A stretch of 64,000 nucleotides of DNA from Pieris napi (taxonomy: Eukaryota > Arthropoda > Insecta > Lepidoptera > Pieridae): positions 8,335,501 to 8,399,500 of the forward strand of contig NC_062242.1 of NCBI RefSeq assembly GCF_905475465.1, read 5' to 3'. The notes beneath the pieces were generated by a model that had not been told where the DNA came from, did not search any database, and worked only from the letters and a program-made list of their open reading frames with translations. The position numbers and the translations under genes are program-made. Positions 21,190 to 31,868 of this stretch are shown here, piece after piece (within the stretch, counting starts at the first letter, position 1; every line of letters starts with the position of its first letter).

Positions 21190-21603
21190 TCCGTTTGACG
21201 TCCGAGGTCCATTATGAGAGTACATCGTTTCCGTTTCCGCCCAAATCGCTAGTATCCGACCTTTTCCCACCACGTGTCACCGCCGCCAGCGCCCAGCGTT
21301 TGAAACTGGAACTAACTTTTTACCTCGCTAAAGCAAGCCGCCAGAATTCTTGTTCATTGTTGCGTCGGTTTTCGTCTTGCACAGTCGCTAGTGCATACTT
21401 AAAAACGAATCAGTATATTCAAAGTTATATCGACCTAATATTTATTTTCAAAGTGGAAATAATTATTTCGTAAAATGGTAAACTCGGTTTTCACATTAAG
21501 AAAAGTGAAAGTGCTAAAATCGGTGTAAATGACGTGTTGGCCACGCGGTCAAACGTGCCTCACCCGCGCTTTACAAAGCCAATTGTCGCAGTTATTGGTG
21601 AGT
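21190..21603 (+). promoter_or_regulatory. Candidate host promoter and noncoding first exon with GTGAGT donor
   Basis: This is the only stretch here that looks like a host promoter. A GC-rich block (21190-21390) with CACGTG at about 21272 sits in otherwise AT-rich DNA. An arthropod initiator-like TCAGT lies at 21410-21414. About 185 bp downstream, TTG|GTGAGT at 21598-21603 is a good splice donor. No ORF of note begins before the donor, so a noncoding 5' exon is the natural reading. It is not part of any repeat in the window. Evidence is compositional and motif-based only. Confidence 0.35.
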
Positions 21604-22695
21604 CACCTTAATAATACTTTTTTACAATTATGCTGCGTCGTCTAGCATGTTAAATATAGTGACCGAATCTAATAATGCAAACCTACACGACCCATTTTTG
21701 AACCATGCGGCTGTATTTAAAGATATTGCGCATTTAGACGTGTCGGTTCAAGAACCTCGGAGTTATAAATTATAATATTAATTTAAATGCAGAGGTTTTT
21801 ACATTTCTGATTTGAACTGTGTACGTCATATTGATATACAAAAGAAATACGTTGCTTTTCCTGCTTTTACCGATTTAAAAATGAGTTTATCAATAAAGCG
21901 TTACGTAGCGTTTTAGTGGTCTTCAGTCGAACGCGGTTCTTAATTTAAATTCTATACATAATAAATTGCAAGAATGTATTGGTCAAACTTGCTACTTGTC
22001 ATTGCAAGTTCTTTGCGAATGAATGGGCGGTTAGGAATTGGGTCATTTGAAACGATATCGACGCTTGAAAGGCAAAAATATCTAAGCGACAAAAATACCT
22101 AAAATGAGTTCTATATACCATTCGAATCGTTTACAACGCATTTCATGTCGCTTAGATGGGTCCAACTCATGGGCTAGTTCAGGTTGAGGATTGTTTAAAA
22201 ATAATACTTTTTTTATGCTGATATATATTTTGATATAGATTATTCACAAATATTCCTTCATTTACGTTCGCTAAATATGGAATTATTTAGTTTCTAATTT
22301 GTTGAAAAAAAAAGAAAAGTTTTAAAATGTCCCCTTCTGTGGACTGTTCGTGAACGTGGTAAGCACATTTTGACAAATTCTGTTCTTAATTAACAAGTGT
22401 TTAATTCATAATAAATATTAATTATCGATAATATGTATACTGAATGTTAAAATGTTACCAAGTTATTAAATATATATCTTGCTAAACCTACACAATTAGC
22501 AATAAACAGTTGGTTACGCAAAATCACGTCTTTTCTGTAGACCTAAAATTCAATCGATTTTATCGAGCTAACTCAAAATACTATTTCACAATTATTTTTT
22601 TGTACTGGCCACACTACACGGCTGGCGTTTGCCAGTTTGGATTGAGTAACTGAGCGCTCGTAGTTTATTACAACAGTTTTTGTAAATTTTACAAA
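21604..22695. other. No gene seen
   Basis: AT-rich unique-looking sequence. If the donor at 21598 is real this is intron. A GC-richer patch at 22605-22680 precedes the tandem array. Confidence 0.5.
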
Positions 22696-25600
22696 ACCTT
22701 TAGGCCACAACTTTATTTTTTTCTGAAGACATAATGTGTGCGTTCAGAAATTTATTTTTTGTAAAATGTCTACAAAGTGCAGGTACCGTTATTTTTTTAT
22801 TTTTTTTCTTTTCTTTTCTTTTCTTTTCTTTTCTTTTCTTTTCTTTTCTTTTCTGTTCTGTTCTGTTCTGTTCTGTTCTGTTCTGTTCAATTTAATCTAA
22901 TGTAATCTAATTTAATTTAATCTAATCTAATGTAATCTAATTTAATTTTATTTTGTTGTTGGCTAAATAAGCAACATTTTGTTGTACCACTAACTACTTA
23001 TAGAGTCAAGTATTGTGTAGCCGACAGTCCGTTTCTACGGTCCACTGTAAATCTGGAATTTAGGAAATTGCTAGGCAACGTTTACTATTGTTCTGGCCAA
23101 ATAATCTATATATAAAAGAAAGTCGGCTGGACCGATTGCCATGGTTTTTGATTTGTTGGATTTGTTTCCGTCCAGAATAGCAGAATACATCTTAAAAACA
23201 ATGAAAACTCGATATGTGTTATGAATACTTAATCATTTCAAAAAATGCTGATTTATATTACATGTCAAACATTTGTTGTCCAATCCTGTCAAATAGTGTA
23301 ACAACTATTTTTTGTTGTTGGAGCTTATAGCCTGGTTGCTGAGACCTTTAGGCCACAACTTTATTTTTTTCTGAAGACATAATGTGTGCGTTCAGAAATT
23401 TATTTTTTGTAAAATGTCTACAAAGTGCAGGTACCGTTATTTTTTTATTTCTTTTCTTTTCTTTTCTTTTCTTTTCTTTTCTTTTCTTTTCTTTTCTTTT
23501 CTTTTCTTTTCTTTTCTTTTCTTTTCTTTTCTTTTCTTTTCTTTTCTTTTCTTTTCTTTTCTTTTCTTTTCTTTTCTTTTCTTTTCTTTTCTTTTCTTTT
23601 CTGTTCTGTTCTGTTCTGTTCTGTTCTGTTCTGTTCAATTTAATCTAATGTAATCTAATTTAATTTAATCTAATGTAATCTAATTTAATTTAATTTTGTT
23701 GTCGGCTAAATAAGCAACATTTTGTTGTACCACTAACTACTTATAGATTCAAGTATTGTGTAGCCGACAGTCCGTTTCTACAGTCCACTGCAAATCTGGA
23801 ATTTAGGAAATTGCTAGGCAACGTTTACTATTGTTCTGGCCAAATAATCCATATATAAAAGAAAGTCGGCTGGACCGATTGCCATGGTTTTTGATTTGTA
23901 GGATTTGTTTCCATCCAGAATACATTTTTCTTTTCTGTTCTGTTCTGTTCTGTTCTGTTCAATTCTGTTCAATTTAATCTAATGTAATCTAATTTAATTT
24001 AATTTTGTTGTCGGCTAAATAAGCAACATTTTGTTGTACCACTAACTACTTATAGAGTCAAGTATTGTGTAGCCGACAGTCCGTTTCTACGGTCCACTGT
24101 AAATCTGGAATTTAGGAAATTGCTAGGCAACGTTTACTATTGTTCTGGCCAAATAATCTATATATAAAAGAAAGTCGGCTGGACCGATTGCCATGGTTTT
24201 TGATTTGTTGGATTTGTTTCCGTCCAGAATAGCAGAATACATCTTAAAAACAATGAAAACTCGATATGTGTAATGATTACTTACTCATTTCAATAAATGC
24301 TGATTCTTATTACATGTCAAACATTTGTTGTCCAATCCTGTCAAATAGTGTAACAACTATTTTTTGTTGTTGGAGCTTATAGCCTGGTTGCTGAGACCTT
24401 TAGGCCACAACTTTATTTTTTTCTGAAGACATAATGTGTGCGTTCAGAAATTTATTTTTTGTAAAATGTCTACAAAGTGCAGGTACCGTTATTTTTTTAT
24501 TTCTTTTCTTTTCTTTTCTTTTCTTTTCTTTTCTTTTCTTTTCTTTTCTTTTCTTTTCTTTTCTTTTCTTTTCTTTTCTTTTCTTTTCTTTTCTTTTCTT
24601 TTCTTTTCTTTTCTTTTCTTTTCTTTTCTTTTCTTTTCTTTTCTTTTCTTTTCTTTTCTTTTCTTTTCTTTTCTTTTCTGTTCTGTTCTTTCTTTTCTGT
24701 TCTGTTCTGTTCTGTTCTGTTCAATTTAATCTAATGTAATCTAATTTAATTTAATCTAATGTAATGTAATCTAATTTAATTTAATTTTGATGTCGGCTAA
24801 ATAAGCAACATTTTGTTGTACCACTAACTACTTATAGAGTCAAGTATTGTGTAGCCGACAGTCCGTTACTACAGTCCACTGCAAATCTGGAATTTAGGCA
24901 ATTGCTAGGCAACGTTTACTATTGTTCTGGCCAAATAATCTATATATAAAAGAAAGTCGGCTGAACCGATTGCTATGGTTTTTTAATTTGTTGGATTTGT
25001 TTCCGTCCAGAATAGCAGAATACATCTTAAAAACAATGAAAACTCGATATGTGTAATGAATACTTAATCATTTCAATAAATGCTGATTTTTATTACATGT
25101 CAAACATTTGTTGTCCAATCCTGTCAAATAGTGTAACAACTATTTTTTGTTGTTGGAGCTTATAGCCTGGTTGCTGAGACCTTTAGGCCACAACTTTATT
25201 TTTTTCTGAAGACATAATGTGTGCGTTCAGAAATTTATTTTTTGTAAAATGTCTACAAAGTGCAGGTACCGTTATTTTTTAATTTTTTTCTTTTCTTTTC
25301 TTTTCTTTTCTTTTATTTTCTGTTCTGTTCTGTTCTGTTCTGCTCTTTTATTTTCTTTTCTTTTCTTTTCTTTTCTTTTCTGTTCTTTCTTTTCTTTTCT
25401 ATTCTGTTCTGTTCAATTTAATCTTATGTAATCTAATTTAATTTAATCTAATGTAATCTAATTTAATTTAATTTTGTTGTCGGCTAAATAAGCAACATTT
25501 TGTTGTACCACTAACTACTTATAGAGTCAAGTATTGTGTAGCCGACAGTCTGTTTCTACAGTCCACTGCAAATCAGGAATTTAGGAAATTGCTAGGCAAC

Positions 25601-28600
25601 GTTTACTATTGTTCTGGCCAAATAATCCATATATAAAAGAAAGTCGGCTGGACCGATTGCCATGGTTTTTGATTTGTAGGATTTGTTTCCGTCCAGAATA
25701 CATTTTTCTTTTCTGTTCTGTTCTGTTCTGTTCTGTTCAATTCTGTTCAATTTAATCTAATGTAATCTTATTTAATTTAATCTAATGTAATCTAATTTAA
25801 TTTAATTTTGTTGTCGGCTAAATAAGCAACATTTTGTTGTACCACTAACTACTTATAGAGTCAAGTATGGTGTAGCCGACAGTCCGTTTCTACGGTCCAC
25901 TGTAAATCTGGAATTTAGGAAATTGCTAGGCAACGTTTACTATTGTTCTGGCCAAATAATCTATATATAAAAGAAAGTCGGCTGGACCGATTGCCATGGT
26001 TTTTGATTTGTTGGATTTGTTTCCGTCCAGAATAGCAGAATACATCTTAAAAACAATGAAAACTCGATATGTGTTATGAATACTTAATCATTTCAAAAAA
26101 TGCTGATTTTTATTACATGTCAAACATTTGTTGTCCAATCCTGTCAAATAGTGTAACAACTATTTTTTGTTGTTGGAGCTTATAGCCTGGTTGCTGAGAC
26201 CTTTAGGCCACAACTTTATTTTTTTCTGAAGACATAATGTGTGCGTTCAGAAATTTATTTTTTGTAAAATGTCTACAAAGTGCAGGTACCGTTATTTTTT
26301 ATTTCTTTTCTTTTCTTTTCTTTTCTTTTCTTTTCTTTTCTTTTCTTTTCTTTTCTTTTCTTTTCTTTTCTTTTCTTTTCTTTTCTTTTCTTTCTTTTCT
26401 TTTCTGTTCTGTTCTGTTCTGTTCTGTTCTGTTCAATTTAATCTAATGTAATCTAATTTAATTTAATTTTGTTGTCGGCTAAATAAGCAACATTTTGTTG
26501 TACCACTAACTACTTATAGAGTCAAGTATTGTGTAGCCGACAGTCCGTTTCTACAGTCCACTGCAAATCTGGAATTTAGGCAATTGCTAGGCAACGTTTA
26601 CTATTGTTCTGGCCAAATAATCTATATATAAAAGAAAGTCGGCTGAACCGATTGCTATGGTTTTTTAATTTGTTGGATTTGTTTCCGTCCAGAATAGCAG
26701 AATACATCTTAAAAACAATGAAAACTCGATATGTGTAATGAATACTTAATCATTTCAATAAATGCTGATTTTTATTACATGTCAAACATTTGTTGTCCAA
26801 TCCTGTCAAATAGTGTAACAACTATTTTTTGTTGTTGGAGCTTATAGCCTGGTTGCTGAGACCTTTAGGCCACAACTTTATTTTTTTCTGAAGACATAAT
26901 GTGTGCGTTCAGACATTTATTTTTTGTAAAATGTCTACAAAGTGCAGGTACCGTTATTTTTTAATTTTTTTCTTTTCTTTTCTTTTCTTTTCTTTTATTT
27001 TCTGTTCTGTTCTGTTCTGTTCTGTTCTGCTCTTTTCTTTTCTTTTCTTTTCTTTTCTTTCTTTTCTTTTCTATTCTGTTCTGTTCAATTTAATCTAATG
27101 TAATCTAATTTAATTTAATCTAATGTAATCTAATTTAATTTAATTTTGTTGTCGGCTAAATAAGCAACATTTTGTTGTACCACTAACTACTTATAGAGTC
27201 AAGTATTGTGTAGCCGACAGTCCGTTTCTACAGTCCACTGCAAATCAGGAATTTAGGAAATTGCTAGGCAACGTTTACTATTGTTCTGGCCAAATAATCC
27301 ATATATAAAAGAAAGTCGGCTGGACCGATTGCCATGGTTTTTGATTTGTAGGATTTGTTTCCGTCCAGAATACATTTTTCTTTTCTGTTCTGTTCTGTTC
27401 TGTTCTGTTCTGTTCTGTTTAATTCTGTTCAATTTAATCTAATGTAATCTAATTTTATTTTATTTTGTTGTCGGCTAAATAAGCAACATTTTGTTGTACC
27501 ACTAACTACTTATAGAGTCAAGTATTGTGTAGCCGACAGTCCGTTTCTACGGTCCACTGTAAATCTGGAATTTAGGAAATTGCTAGGCAACGTTTACTAT
27601 TGTTCTGGCCAAATAATCTATATATAAAAGAAAGTCGGCTGGACCGATTGCCATGGTTTTTGATTTGTTGGATTTGTTTCCGTCCAGAATAGCAGAATAC
27701 ATCTTAAAAACAATGAAAACTCGATATGTGTAATGATTACTTACTCATTTCAATAAATGCTGATTCTTATTACATGTCAAACATTTGTTGTCCAATCCTG
27801 TCAAATAGTGTAACAACTATTTTTTGTTGTTGGAGCTTATAGCCTGGTTGCTGAGACCTTTAGGCCACAACTTTATTTTTTTCTGAAGACATAATGTGTG
27901 CGTTCAGAAATTTATTTTTTGTAATATGTCTACAAAGTGCAGGTACCGTTATTTTTTTATTTCTTTTCTTTTCTTTTCTTTTCTTTTCTGTTCTGTTCTG
28001 TTCTTTTCTGTTCTGTTCTGTTCTTTTCTTTTCTTTTCTTTACTTTTCTTTTCTGTTCTTTTCTGTTCTTTTCTTTTCTTTTCTATTCCTTTCTTTTCTT
28101 TTCTTTTCTTTTATTTTCTGTTCTGTTCTGTTCTGTTCTGTTCAATTCTGTTCAATTTAATCTAATGTAATATAATTTAATTTAATTTTGTTGTCGGCTA
28201 AATAAGCAACATTTTGTTGTACCTCTAACTACTTATAGAGTCAAGTATTGTGTAGCCGACAGTCCGTTTCTACGGTCCACTGCAAATCTGTAATTTAGGA
28301 AATTGCTAGGCAACGTTTACTATTGTTCTGGCCAAATAATCTATTTATAAAAGAAAGTCGGCTGGACCGATTGCCATGGTTTTTGATTTGTTGGATTTGT
28401 TTCCGTCCAGAATAGCAGAATACATCTTAAAAACAATGAAAACTCGATATGTGTTATGAATACTTAATCATTTCAAAAAATGCTGATTTTTATTACATGT
28501 CAAACATTTGTTGTCCAACCCTGTCAAATAGTGTAACAACTATTTTTTGTTGTTGGAGCTTATAGCCTGGTTGCTGAGACCTTTAGGCCACAACTTTATT

Positions 28601-28870
28601 TTTTCTGAAGACATAATGTGTGCGTTCAGAAATTTATTTTTTGTAAAATGTCTACAAAGTGCAGGTACTGTTATTTTTTTATTTCTTTTCTTTTCTTTTC
28701 TTTTCTTTTCTTTTCTTTTCTTTTCTTTTCTTTTCTTTTCTTTTCTTTTCTTTTCTTTTCTTTTCTTTTCTTTTCTTTTCTTTTCTGTTCTGTTCTGTTC
28801 TGTTCTGTTCTTTTCTTTTCTTTTCTGTTCTGTTCTGTTCTTTTCTTTTCTGTTCTGTTCTTTTCTTTTT
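22696..28870. repeat. Composite tandem array of Helitron-like units with TTTTC/TTCTG tracts
   Basis: Eight units begin ACCTTTAGGCCACAACTTTA at 22696, 23344, 24396, 25179, 26199, 26861, 27856 and 28579. Each has a GACATAATGTGTGCGTTCAG block and a (TTTTC)n to (TTCTG)n tract of 50-220 bp. CAATTTAATCTAATGTAATC follows, then GTCGGCTAAATAAGCAAC and TCTATATATAAAAGAAAGTC, a Helitron-type 5' terminus. That last motif occurs 10 times because shortened sub-units skip the ACCTTTAGG section. Spacings follow a short-long-long pattern (310/781/687, then 334/661/677, then 319/723), a higher-order repeat of about 1.7 kb. Frames of FLFFS/KEKKR repeats are tract artefacts. Confidence 0.93.
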
Positions 28871-28925
28871 CTGTTATAATTGTATGTTTTAGACATTAAT
28901 TCTCGAAAATTATTTATTAATTAAT

Positions 28926-28961
28926 CACATCAGTTAATATTAATTAATATCAACTGATGTG
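28926..28961. repeat. 36-bp near-perfect palindrome before the helicase
   Basis: 18-bp arms starting CACATCAGTTAATATTAA, with one mismatch. It lies between the last TTTTC tract and the first helicase codons and could form a cruciform or mark a rearrangement junction. Confidence 0.8.
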
Positions 28962-29427
28962 AATGAGGATATCCATAACCAGACTTTACTCTTGATCGAA
29001 GATATGTGTTACCTTATGTGCGGCAGTTTGTTAGTTAGGTTAGGAATGCCAGATCGCGGAACACGGAAAAACGCATTTTATAGAGAATTGGAACGTGAAC
29101 GTGAATATGATCCACATGAACTAATCCAATCAGTTCAAACGAATGTACCTCTGTTGAATCCTAAGCAGTGGGAAGTCTATGATACACTGATTAATGCAAT
29201 TGATGATGTAAATGGCGGCTTATTTTTTTTTATGCCCCCGGTGGAACTAGGAAGACATTTCTCATGTCATTGATTTTAGCCACTGTACGTGCGAGATTCG
29301 AAATTGCGGTAGCAATTGCTTCTTCTGGAATAGCGGCCACATTGTTAGACGGATGCCGTACGGCTCACTCAGCGTTAAAATTGCCATTAAACCTTCAAAC
29401 TACTGAACAACGGACATGTAACAATTC
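28960..29427 (+). pseudogene. Helitron PIF1-like helicase, N-terminal part of the helicase domain
   Basis: Translation starts in the middle of the protein: DIHNQTLLLIEDMCYLMCG, then LEREREYD and NVPLLNPKQWEVYDTLINAI. The Walker A region is reached by a frameshift in a T run at 29222-29232; there GGTRKT replaces the family's GGTGKT, a change in the invariant loop. A second frame (29264 on) carries IASSGIAATLLDG and TAHSALKLPLNLQTTEQ. It stops where a LINE has inserted at 29427. These proteins unwind DNA during rolling-circle transposition; this copy cannot. Confidence 0.9.
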
Positions 29428-30033
29428 AATCCATATTTGTGCTGCAGAAGCGGGCCGTTCGGGGTATTTGTTGTGTTTCTCCGAGGGAGTCGGTACGGAA
29501 TAAGTTTAAGGAATTAAATATTATGACACTATCTGGTCAATATATTCTTGAAGCCTTGTTGTATGTCCAAAAAAATAAACGATTTTAAAACAAATGGTGA
29601 CTTTCACCAGTATAATACGCGAAATAGAACTAATTTGAGTGTACGACCAACTAGGCTCCAAAAGATAAACCACTCCTTACATGGAAATTGTATTCGTTTT
29701 TACAACAAACTCCCAAGCGAAATTAGAGAATTATCACTAAACAAATTCAAAGCCCTCGTTAAACGAAAATTAATCAACAAAGCATTTTATAAATTTGAGG
29801 ACTACTTAAATAATCCTAATCCTTGGGATTGATTTGCTCCAGTTCAAACAATTTGTATGACAATACTTGGCGATTAAAGAGAGTGGCGGAAAATTTCTTG
29901 CCAGTTCTTCTTACCCGCTCTACGCCCTTGACTTGCGAACTGGTAGTAAATGTAAATTTACGATTAATTTAACTTGACGATTCAAAAGTGTACTTGGTTA
30001 CCCACTTGAATAAAGATATTTTGAGTTTGAGTT
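29428..30033 (+). mobile_element. Family B LINE, 5'-truncated, nested in the helicase
   Basis: Codons from about 29441 give the RT C-terminal tail (LQKRAVRGICCVSPRESVRN, then KFKELNIMTLSGQYILEAL), one frameshift near 29590, then HQYNTRNRTNL, CIRFYNKLPSEIRELS and a stop at 29832. The 3'UTR contains GCCAGTTCTTCTTACCCGCT and ends TTTGAGTTTGAGTTT instead of poly(A). Flanks TAACAATTC (29419-29427) and TAACATTTC (30034-30042) look like a 9-bp target duplication with one difference. Removing the insert rejoins the helicase reading. Confidence 0.85.
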
Positions 30034-31147
30034 TAACATTTCGAAACACTCCGCAATGGCCAAAGTTTTAGTAGCATCAAAAATCATCATATGGGACGAA
30101 TGCACAATGGCGCACAAACGCGCATTGGAAGCACTAGACCGAACATTAAAAGATCTGCGCAATGACTCGAGATGTTTTGGTGGTGCAATGATTTTATTAT
30201 CTGGTGATTTCCGACAAACACTACCAGTCATTCCAAGATCTACTACTGCCGACGAAATAAACGCTTGCCTCAAAGCATCAAATCTGTGGCGTAAAGAAAC
30301 TTCAACTGTCTGTAAATATGAGAGTTGCATTGTTGAACGATCTATCTGCTGATGATTTCTCGAAGCAATTGCTGACTATCGGTAATGGCCGTGTTCCTGT
30401 TGACAAATCGAGCAGTTTGATTTCATTTCTTCCAAATTTTTGCAATTTTGTATCATCAAAAGACGAGCTTATCAACAAAGTATTCCCGGATATCATTGCT
30501 TACCACAAAAATACTAAATGGTTAAGTGAGCGAGCAATTTTGGCCGCTAAAAATAAAGATGTAAAGAAAGAAAGAAAATGACCTCAATTTTATAATTCAA
30601 AATCAAATCGTAGGTAGGTACTCTGAATTCATTCAAATCTATCGACTGTGTAACAGACGAAGAAGAAGCCACTAATTATCCAACTGAATTTTTAAACTCC
30701 TTGGATGTGCCTGGTTTACCACCGCACAATTTAAAACTTAAAGTTGGCTCGGTAGTCATCATGCTTAGAAAATTAAACCAACCAAAACTGTGTAATGGAA
30801 CGCGTTTGGTGATAAGAAAACTGATGAGCAATGTGATTCACGCGTCGATACTTAAAGGAAAATTTAAAGATGAGGAAGTTCTTATTCCAAGGATTCCGAT
30901 GATCCCAACGTATATGCCCTTTGAGTTTAAACGAATTCAATTCCCGATTCGTCTTGCCTTTGCCATGACAATCAACAAATCACAGGGCCAATCCTTGACT
31001 ATTTCTGGCCTCAATCTAGAAAATGCATGTTTTTCTCATGGTCAATTGTACGTGGCATGCTCACGTGTCGGCAAACCATCCGCTTTATTTGTTCTTGCGC
31101 CTGACCAAAAAACAAAGAATGTCGTTTACCACAAAGTGCTTGAATGA
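30034..31147 (+). pseudogene. Helitron PIF1-like helicase, C-terminal part
   Basis: Resumes with ISKHSAMAKVL after the LINE. Walker B is in IIIWDECTMAHKRALEALDR, motif III in LSGDFRQTLPVIPRS, motif V in INKSQGQSLTISGLNL and motif VI in LYVACSRVGKPSALFV. Frame changes near 30300 and 30560-30700 split it into three open pieces (30056-30352, 30318-30581, 30701-31147). It ends with KNVVYHKVLE, close to the family's usual C-terminus. Motifs are well preserved, so degeneration is recent or mild. Confidence 0.92.
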
Positions 31148-31436
31148 AGGTCCTATTAATGAATTAATCCGAGTTTTTTTTTTTTCCCAATCTGCACAAC
31201 ATAGTTTTCTGACATGAGTTTGAAGTACTTAATTATTATTTTTTATTTTTACTCTTATTCTGTATGTATGTTTTCATCATCATTCATCATAATAAAATAC
31301 TTTTTTGTTTCTATCTATATAAATATATTATTTTGTATCATTGTTTTACGTTCATCAAAGCCTAAATTAGTTCAGGTAAAAAGTAACACGACATTCATTG
31401 ACTGTAAGGCGGTACAAAGTTCGCCGGGTCAGCTAG

Positions 31437-31850
31437 TATTATATAATTGTAATCGTTGTCTTATATGGTGAAAAAATATATAATCGTAATAACGAAATGT
31501 TTAAATTAATACCTTTTTGTGCTTTTTATCTTTATCACTAAATGTTTGGTTCAGAATATTCTGTTATCAGATAATCGGTAAAAATGCGAGAAACCCATAA
31601 AATTGTTCACGTTTCGACAATTTACAAATGGCAGGATGCCCGCTGGGCATAGAATGACTACACACTAGCGACGGACAAACCGCTCTTTTTTAATTAGTAA
31701 AATGAATTTAATTGATTTGTTATTGATAAAGCTAGTCGTTACATCATAAAAGCAAACTATTCTCTATACACTATAGAACATATCGTTCTATTTTGGGCGT
31801 TTATTATTTTTATTTTGACATTTTATGGAATGGAATGGAATTGAACAAGG
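31437..31850. other. No gene seen
   Basis: AT-rich spacer between the Helitron end and the family A poly(T). A short GGAAT/TGGAAT run occurs at 31825-31845. Confidence 0.5.
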
Positions 31851-31868
31851 GTTTTTTTTTTAAGGGTA
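31851..31868 (-). repeat. Poly(A) tail (as T) of a family A LINE copy split by the mariner element
   Basis: A T run at 31851-31861 then AAGGGTA. The rest of the same LINE 3' end resumes after the mariner at about 33151. The TA at 31867-31868 is the left target dinucleotide. Confidence 0.6.

Larger units (their letters stand above)
28950..31436 (+). mobile_element. Helitron: helicase remnant and intact 3' terminus
   Basis: The element holds the C-terminal helicase half of a RepHel protein, a nested LINE, about 290 bp of 3' sequence, and a canonical 3' end. A GGCG-loop-CGCC hairpin (about 31409-31426) precedes GGGTCAGCTAG ending at 31436, followed by T. The Rep nuclease half is missing. The left limit is uncertain: the nearest Helitron-like 5' termini (TC at 23105 and repeated copies up to 28340) lie in the adjoining tandem array, so the mobile unit could span 23105-31436. 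Confidence 0.75.

Noticed and set aside
23348..28899. Many open frames of FLFFS or KEKKR repeats
   Set aside because: All lie on TTTTC/TTCTG tracts and appear on several frames and both strands.
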